A stretch of 64,000 nucleotides of DNA from CAVXHQ01 sp963789535 (GTDB lineage: Bacteria; Pseudomonadota; Alphaproteobacteria; Rhodobacterales; Rhodobacteraceae): positions 310,001 to 374,000 of the forward strand of contig CAWBKU010000003.1 of assembly GCA_963789535.1 (NCBI GenBank), read 5' to 3'. Under the pieces are notes generated by a model. The model made no database searches, was not told the origin of the DNA, and saw nothing but the letters and a program-made list of their open reading frames with translations. Position 1 is the stretch's first letter, and each line of letters starts with the position of its first letter. The position numbers were made by a program, and so were the translations under genes. Shown here piece by piece: positions 61,033 through 64,000 of this stretch.

Positions 61033-61539
61033 CTAGCGCTTCGAGAACTGGAAGCTCTTGCGGGCCTTGGCCTTGCCGTACTTCTTGCGTTCGACCACGC
61101 GGCTGTCGCGGGTCAGAAACCCTGCGGCCTTCAGCGCCGGACGCAGCGAGGGGTCGTAGTTCTGCAACGCCTTCGAGACGCCGTGCTTGACCGCACCGGC
61201 CTGACCCGAGAGGCCGCCACCGGCGACCGTCGCCATCACGTCGAACTGACCCGTCACACCGGCGACCGAGAACGCCTGTGCGAGGATCATCTGAAGGACC
61301 GGGCGGGCGAAATATTCGGCCATCGGCTTGCCGTTCACCACGACCTTGCCCGATCCCGGCTTGATCCAGACGCGGGCGACCGCGTCCTTGCGCTTGCCCG
61401 TGGCATAGGCGCGGCCGAGGGCGTCGCGCTTGGGCTCGCGGATGATGGCGGGCTGCGCTGCGGGGGCGTCGGCCTCGGCGGGGGTGCCGGAAACCACCTG
61501 GCCCAGCTCTTCGAGGGAATTGACTTGGTCGGCCATCAT
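61033..61539 (-). CDS. rpsI: 30S ribosomal protein S9
   Basis: Small-subunit protein S9, 168 residues with the alphaproteobacterial N-terminal extension (about 40 residues, MADQVNSLEELGQ onward). Core: RAYATGKRKDAVARVWIKPG, VVNGKPMAEYFARPVLQMI and the conserved C-terminal KKYGKAKARKSFQFSKR (SKR end reaching the P-site tRNA). ATG 61539 overlaps the rplM stop by ATGA; ATG 61536 is equally possible. Confidence 0.97.
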   Translation of the reverse strand: MMADQVNSLEELGQVVSGTPAEADAPAAQPAIIREPKRDALGRAYATGKRKDAVARVWIKPGSGKVVVNGKPMAEYFARPVLQMILAQAFSVAGVTGQFDVMATVAGGGLSGQAGAVKHGVSKALQNYDPSLRPALKAAGFLTRDSRVVERKKYGKAKARKSFQFSKR

Positions 61540-62009
61540 GCGGTCCCCGTGCTGGTGCGTGTGTTCTTCGGGTTCATCGACGCGACGTCGAGGACTTCGG
61601 GCTTCTGCGCCTCCATCCCGTGCTCGGTCCCTGCAAAGACGCGCAGGTGGGTCATCTGCACGTCGCGCAGCTTGTTGCCGGGCAGCATCCGCTTGACGGC
61701 CTGCATCACGACCCGCTCGGGGTGCTTGCCCTCGAGGATCTGGCCCGTGGTGCGGAACTTGATCCCGCCGGGGTGGCCGGTGTGCCAGTAGTTCTTTTCG
61801 GTGCGCTTGTTGCCGGTGATCTGCACCTTCTCGGCGTTGATCACGATGACGTTGTCGCCCATATCCATGTGCGGCGTAAAGCTGGGCTTGTGCTTGCCCC
61901 GCAGGCGCATGGCGATGATCGAGGCGAGGCGGCCCAGCACGACGCCCTCGGCGTCGACCAGGATCCACTTCTTGTCGATATCGCCGGGCTTGGCGGTAAA
62001 GGTTTTCAT
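61536..62009 (-). CDS. rplM: 50S ribosomal protein L13
   Basis: Large-subunit protein L13, 157 residues, starting MKTFTAKPGDIDKKW, with ILVDAEGVVLGRLASIIAMRLRGKH and TEKNYWHTGHPGGIKFRTTG. Cotranscribed with rpsI, the universal rplM-rpsI order. Its leader (62010-62062) holds a strong hairpin, and a sigma-70 promoter lies upstream. Confidence 0.97.
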   Translation of the reverse strand: MKTFTAKPGDIDKKWILVDAEGVVLGRLASIIAMRLRGKHKPSFTPHMDMGDNVIVINAEKVQITGNKRTEKNYWHTGHPGGIKFRTTGQILEGKHPERVVMQAVKRMLPGNKLRDVQMTHLRVFAGTEHGMEAQKPEVLDVASMNPKNTRTSTGTA

Positions 62010-62027
62010 GACGTTCCAGTGGTTGGA

Positions 62028-62043
62028 GGCCGCCGTGGCGGCC
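62028..62043 (-). promoter_or_regulatory. hairpin in rplM leader
   Basis: GGCCGCC GT GGCGGCC forms a 7-bp stem with a 2-base centre between the promoter and the rplM ATG (19-34 bases upstream of it). L13 operons are autoregulated in E. coli through a leader; whether this hairpin does that is inference. Confidence 0.4.
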
Positions 62044-62061
62044 CGGTGAAATGATGTTCGG

Positions 62062-62089
62062 CTTATAGGCGGCCTGTTCGCACCGTCAA
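62062..62089 (-). promoter_or_regulatory. sigma-70 promoter of rplM-rpsI
   Basis: On the minus strand TTGACG (62089-62084), 16-base spacer, TATAAG (62067-62062), both close to consensus. A second TTGACG precedes it by seven bases, and an AT-rich tract (62100-62160) upstream could act as an UP element. Confidence 0.75.
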
Positions 62090-62268
62090 GCGTCAAGTCC
62101 CTGCATAAATTGTTCGAAAACAAAGGTTTATAAAATAGGTATCTATATACCCCATGCCGGTGCGGCGCGGGCCGTCGCGGCGGCGGCGGCTTATCACCCG
62201 ATGACATGGCCCGGGGATCGTGCCAGATCCGCAGGATCGGCGCGGCGCCGGGCACCGACCCGCCCCCC

Positions 62269-62670
62269 TTACCCGTCGGGCGGGATCGCGTAGGTCAGGC
62301 TCGCGCGCGCGACGAGGCTGTCGCCCTGCCGCAGCATCACGTCCCCGACGGCCAGCCTGCGCCCGAGCTTGAGGATCCGCGCCTCGCCCCGGACATCCGC
62401 TGCGGCAGGCTTGCGCAGGAAGTCGATGGCGCAACTCGTCGTCACGGCGAGCGCCTGTGGCCCGATCCGTGACAGGAGCGCCAGATAGAACGCGACGTCG
62501 GCGAGCGAGAACAGGCTCGGCCCCGACACGGTGCCGCCGGGCCGCAGATGCCGGTCGGTGACGATCAGGCGCAGGATGATGCCGTCGGACGTGACCGCCT
62601 CGACCGCGAAGTGTTCCGCCACCTGCCCGAAGGTTTCGTGCAGGAACGCCGTCAGTGCCGCACGATCCAT
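62269..62670 (-). CDS. PaaI-type hotdog-fold thioesterase
   Basis: Acyl-CoA thioesterase-like protein of 133 residues with single hotdog domain: VTSDGIILRLIVTDRHLRPG, GPSLFSLADVAFYLALLSRI and CAIDFLRKPAAADVRGEARI. The conserved Gly-Asp-type catalytic positions of the PaaI group are approximated by SLADVAFY. ATG 62670. Divergent from the crotonase gene with 66 bp between; both act on CoA esters by family. Confidence 0.82.
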   Translation of the reverse strand: MDRAALTAFLHETFGQVAEHFAVEAVTSDGIILRLIVTDRHLRPGGTVSGPSLFSLADVAFYLALLSRIGPQALAVTTSCAIDFLRKPAAADVRGEARILKLGRRLAVGDVMLRQGDSLVARASLTYAIPPDG

Positions 62671-62736
62671 CCCGCTCTTCCTTCCTGGCTGCCCCGCGAC
62701 TAGCATTCCCCCGATCCGACCCGGCGGCAAGGAAGC

Positions 62737-63549
62737 ATGATGCCCGTTCATCGCCAGACAGACGGCCCCGTCACGACGCTGACGCTGGAAGGCGCGCGGC
62801 TCAACGCGCTCGGCGGGTCGATGCTCGCCGATCTGCGGACCCATCTGGACGCTATCGCAGCCGAGGCAGAGACGCATGTCGTGATCCTCGCGGCCCGCGG
62901 TGGCACCTTCTGCGCCGGCCACGACCTGACCGAAATCGCCGCCGGCGATGCGGCCGACCATGCGGATCTCTTCGCGCGCTGCGCGGCCGTCATGCTGCGC
63001 CTGCGCGCACTGCCGCAGCCGGTCATCGCCCGCGTTCAGGGCAACGCCGTCGCCGCGGGCTGTCAACTCGTCGCGGCCTGTGACCTTGCACTCGCCGCCG
63101 ACAGTGCCCGTTTCGGCGTCAACGGCGTGAACATCGGTCTGTTCTGCTCGACGCCGCTGGTCGCGCTCGGCCGCGCGATCCCGCCGCGTGCCGCCTTCGA
63201 ACTGGCCGTGACCGGCCGCCTGATCGACGCCGCCGAGGCGCTGGCGCTCGGCCTCATCACCCGCGCGGTGCCACCCGACCGGCTGGACGCCGAGGTGGAG
63301 GCGCTTGCCGGGACCATCGCCACGAAACTGCCCGCCGCCGTGCGTCTGGGAAAACGCGCCTTTCACGCCCAGATGGCCCTCGCCGAACCGGCCGCCTATG
63401 CTGCGGCGACCGCCGCAATGCTCGAGAACCTCGACGACCCCGACACGCGCGCGGGGATCGCCGCCTTCCTCGAAAAGCGCGCGCCCGCCGGTTCTTCTGG
63501 CCCGAAATATCCCGGGGTGAGCCCGAAGGGCGAGGGGCAGCGCCCCTAG
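62737..63549 (+). CDS. ECHDC3-like crotonase-family protein
   Basis: Crotonase fold, 270 residues. Oxyanion-hole segments GTFCAGHDLTEIA and GNAVAAGCQLVAACDLALAA. Unlike true enoyl-CoA hydratases, the catalytic Glu in the second segment is Gln (GCQLVA) and the second Glu position is in GVNGVNIGLFCSTPLVALGR, so it matches the ECHDC3-like group (no confirmed hydratase activity). GGAAG precedes ATG 62737. The last about 20 codons (KYPGVSPKGEGQRP) are encoded by a REP-like element, so the C-terminus is probably an extension. Its stop shares a CTAG with the convergent gene. Confidence 0.85.
   Translation: MMPVHRQTDGPVTTLTLEGARLNALGGSMLADLRTHLDAIAAEAETHVVILAARGGTFCAGHDLTEIAAGDAADHADLFARCAAVMLRLRALPQPVIARVQGNAVAAGCQLVAACDLALAADSARFGVNGVNIGLFCSTPLVALGRAIPPRAAFELAVTGRLIDAAEALALGLITRAVPPDRLDAEVEALAGTIATKLPAAVRLGKRAFHAQMALAEPAAYAAATAAMLENLDDPDTRAGIAAFLEKRAPAGSSGPKYPGVSPKGEGQRP
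63492..63547 (-). repeat. REP-like element, copy 2, overlapping the crotonase 3' end
   Basis: In minus orientation it reads GGGGCGCTGCCCC, then CCCCGGGATATTT and CCAGAAGAA, paralleling 47506-47551 (AGCCCCC, CCCCGGGATATTT, CCAAAGAAG). The crotonase reading frame runs through it. Confidence 0.5.
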
Positions 63550-64000
63550 ATCCCGTAGAGCCCCGAAAACTTCGCCTCGAGATAGTCGAGCAACGGCCCC
63601 TCGTCCGGCACCATCCCGGCGGCCCGTTCGATCACCGCGCGCGGCGCGTAGAGGCCGCCGTGGCGTTGCACGTTGTCGCGCAGCCAGCCTGTCGCCGCGC
63701 CGGTATCGCCGCGCGCGAGATCGGCGTCGAGGTCCGGCACCGCGGCGCGCAGCGCCTGATGCAGACAGCCCGCGTAGACGTTGCCCAGCGTGTAGGTGGC
63801 GAAATAGCCGAAGAGGCCAACCGACCAGTGCACGTCCTGCAACATGCCGTTGGAGGGCCGGTCGACGCCGTAGCCGAAGTCGGCGGCGAAGCGGTCGTTC
63901 CACGCCGCCTCGAGATCGGCGACGGCCAGATCGCCCGAGATCAGCGCCCGTTCGAGGTCGAAGCGGATCAGGACGTGGAGGTTGTATTGCACCTCGTCGG
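63546..64000 (-). CDS. M32 carboxypeptidase (Taq family), 5' end outside window
   Basis: C-terminal 151 codons of a metallocarboxypeptidase of family M32. Visible family motif GXXQDXHW as GMLQDVHW, plus YNLHVLIRFDLERALI and FATYTLGNVYAG. The HExxH and other metal motifs lie beyond the right edge. Convergent with the crotonase gene and sharing its CTAG stop. Confidence 0.88.
   Translation of the reverse strand, partial: DEVQYNLHVLIRFDLERALISGDLAVADLEAAWNDRFAADFGYGVDRPSNGMLQDVHWSVGLFGYFATYTLGNVYAGCLHQALRAAVPDLDADLARGDTGAATGWLRDNVQRHGGLYAPRAVIERAAGMVPDEGPLLDYLEAKFSGLYGI

Overview
The window looks like chromosomal DNA of a high-GC (roughly two-thirds G+C by eye) alphaproteobacterium of the Rhodobacterales (Rhodobacter/Roseobacter-like). 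The main grounds are the block dusB(nifR3)-ntrB-ntrC-ntrY-ntrX-trkA-trkH-hfq-hflX, a fused ispDF next to dusB, NtrC and NtrX proteins without the GAFTGA loop, a class II DAHP synthase, a DUF6456/DUF6477 pair, and small lineage-typical proteins. I cannot name a genus. No rRNA, tRNA, CRISPR array, complete insertion sequence or prophage was seen.

Layout. 1-1917: phosphate sensing and uptake (phoR, pstS, with a Pho-box-like array between). 2040-5760: a tightly overlapping minus-strand operon yicC-gmk-gamma carbonic anhydrase (frameshifted)-trans-sulfuration enzyme. 5946-9499: PAS protein, DAHP synthase, GlxA-type AraC regulator. 9635-15651: a branched-chain amino-acid-type ABC operon (SBP, livG, livF, two small Cys-rich secreted paralogues, livH, livM) in which both ATPase genes are frame-disrupted. 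15726-20060: a 3-hydroxyisobutyrate dehydrogenase-type enzyme, a penicillin acylase-family Ntn hydrolase and a DUF1353 lipoprotein. 20158-32247: hflX, hfq, potassium uptake (trkH, trkA) and two nitrogen-type two-component systems with dusB. 32449-35049: ispDF-pgpA-cinA and a Coq10/RatA-like protein. 35155-39994: two Sel1-repeat proteins around hpt, a small membrane protein, cytochrome c-prime and a dihaem cytochrome c. 40007-47391: lipA, a serine-acetyltransferase-like protein, DUF6456/DUF6477 with a CtrA-like site between them, an MttB-family methyltransferase, an MgtC-like protein and guaA. 47592-55436: a degenerate zinc-peptidase-like protein, two EamA exporters, a FadL-type porin with an in-frame stop, an uncharacterised P-loop protein, metA, an alpha/beta hydrolase and ppk2.

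55440-61032 is the least ordinary part. A TetR gene runs into a low-GC scar (about 56064-57220) holding a small ORF without a start codon and a decayed Fic/Doc-like toxin gene. Beyond it lies a polyamine-type ABC operon potB-potC-potA whose ATPase gene has about six single-base indels and which has no binding-protein gene nearby, then a decayed HxlR-like regulator and two copies of a GC-rich palindrome. 61033-64000 returns to ordinary genes: rplM-rpsI with a clear promoter, a PaaI-type thioesterase, an ECHDC3-like crotonase and the end of an M32 carboxypeptidase.

Two features cut across the window. Four of twelve convergent gene pairs end inside one shared CTAG, so both stop codons are read from the same four bases. 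All three ABC-transporter ATPase genes are broken while their permease genes are intact, which points to paralogue-driven assembly error or to selective decay.
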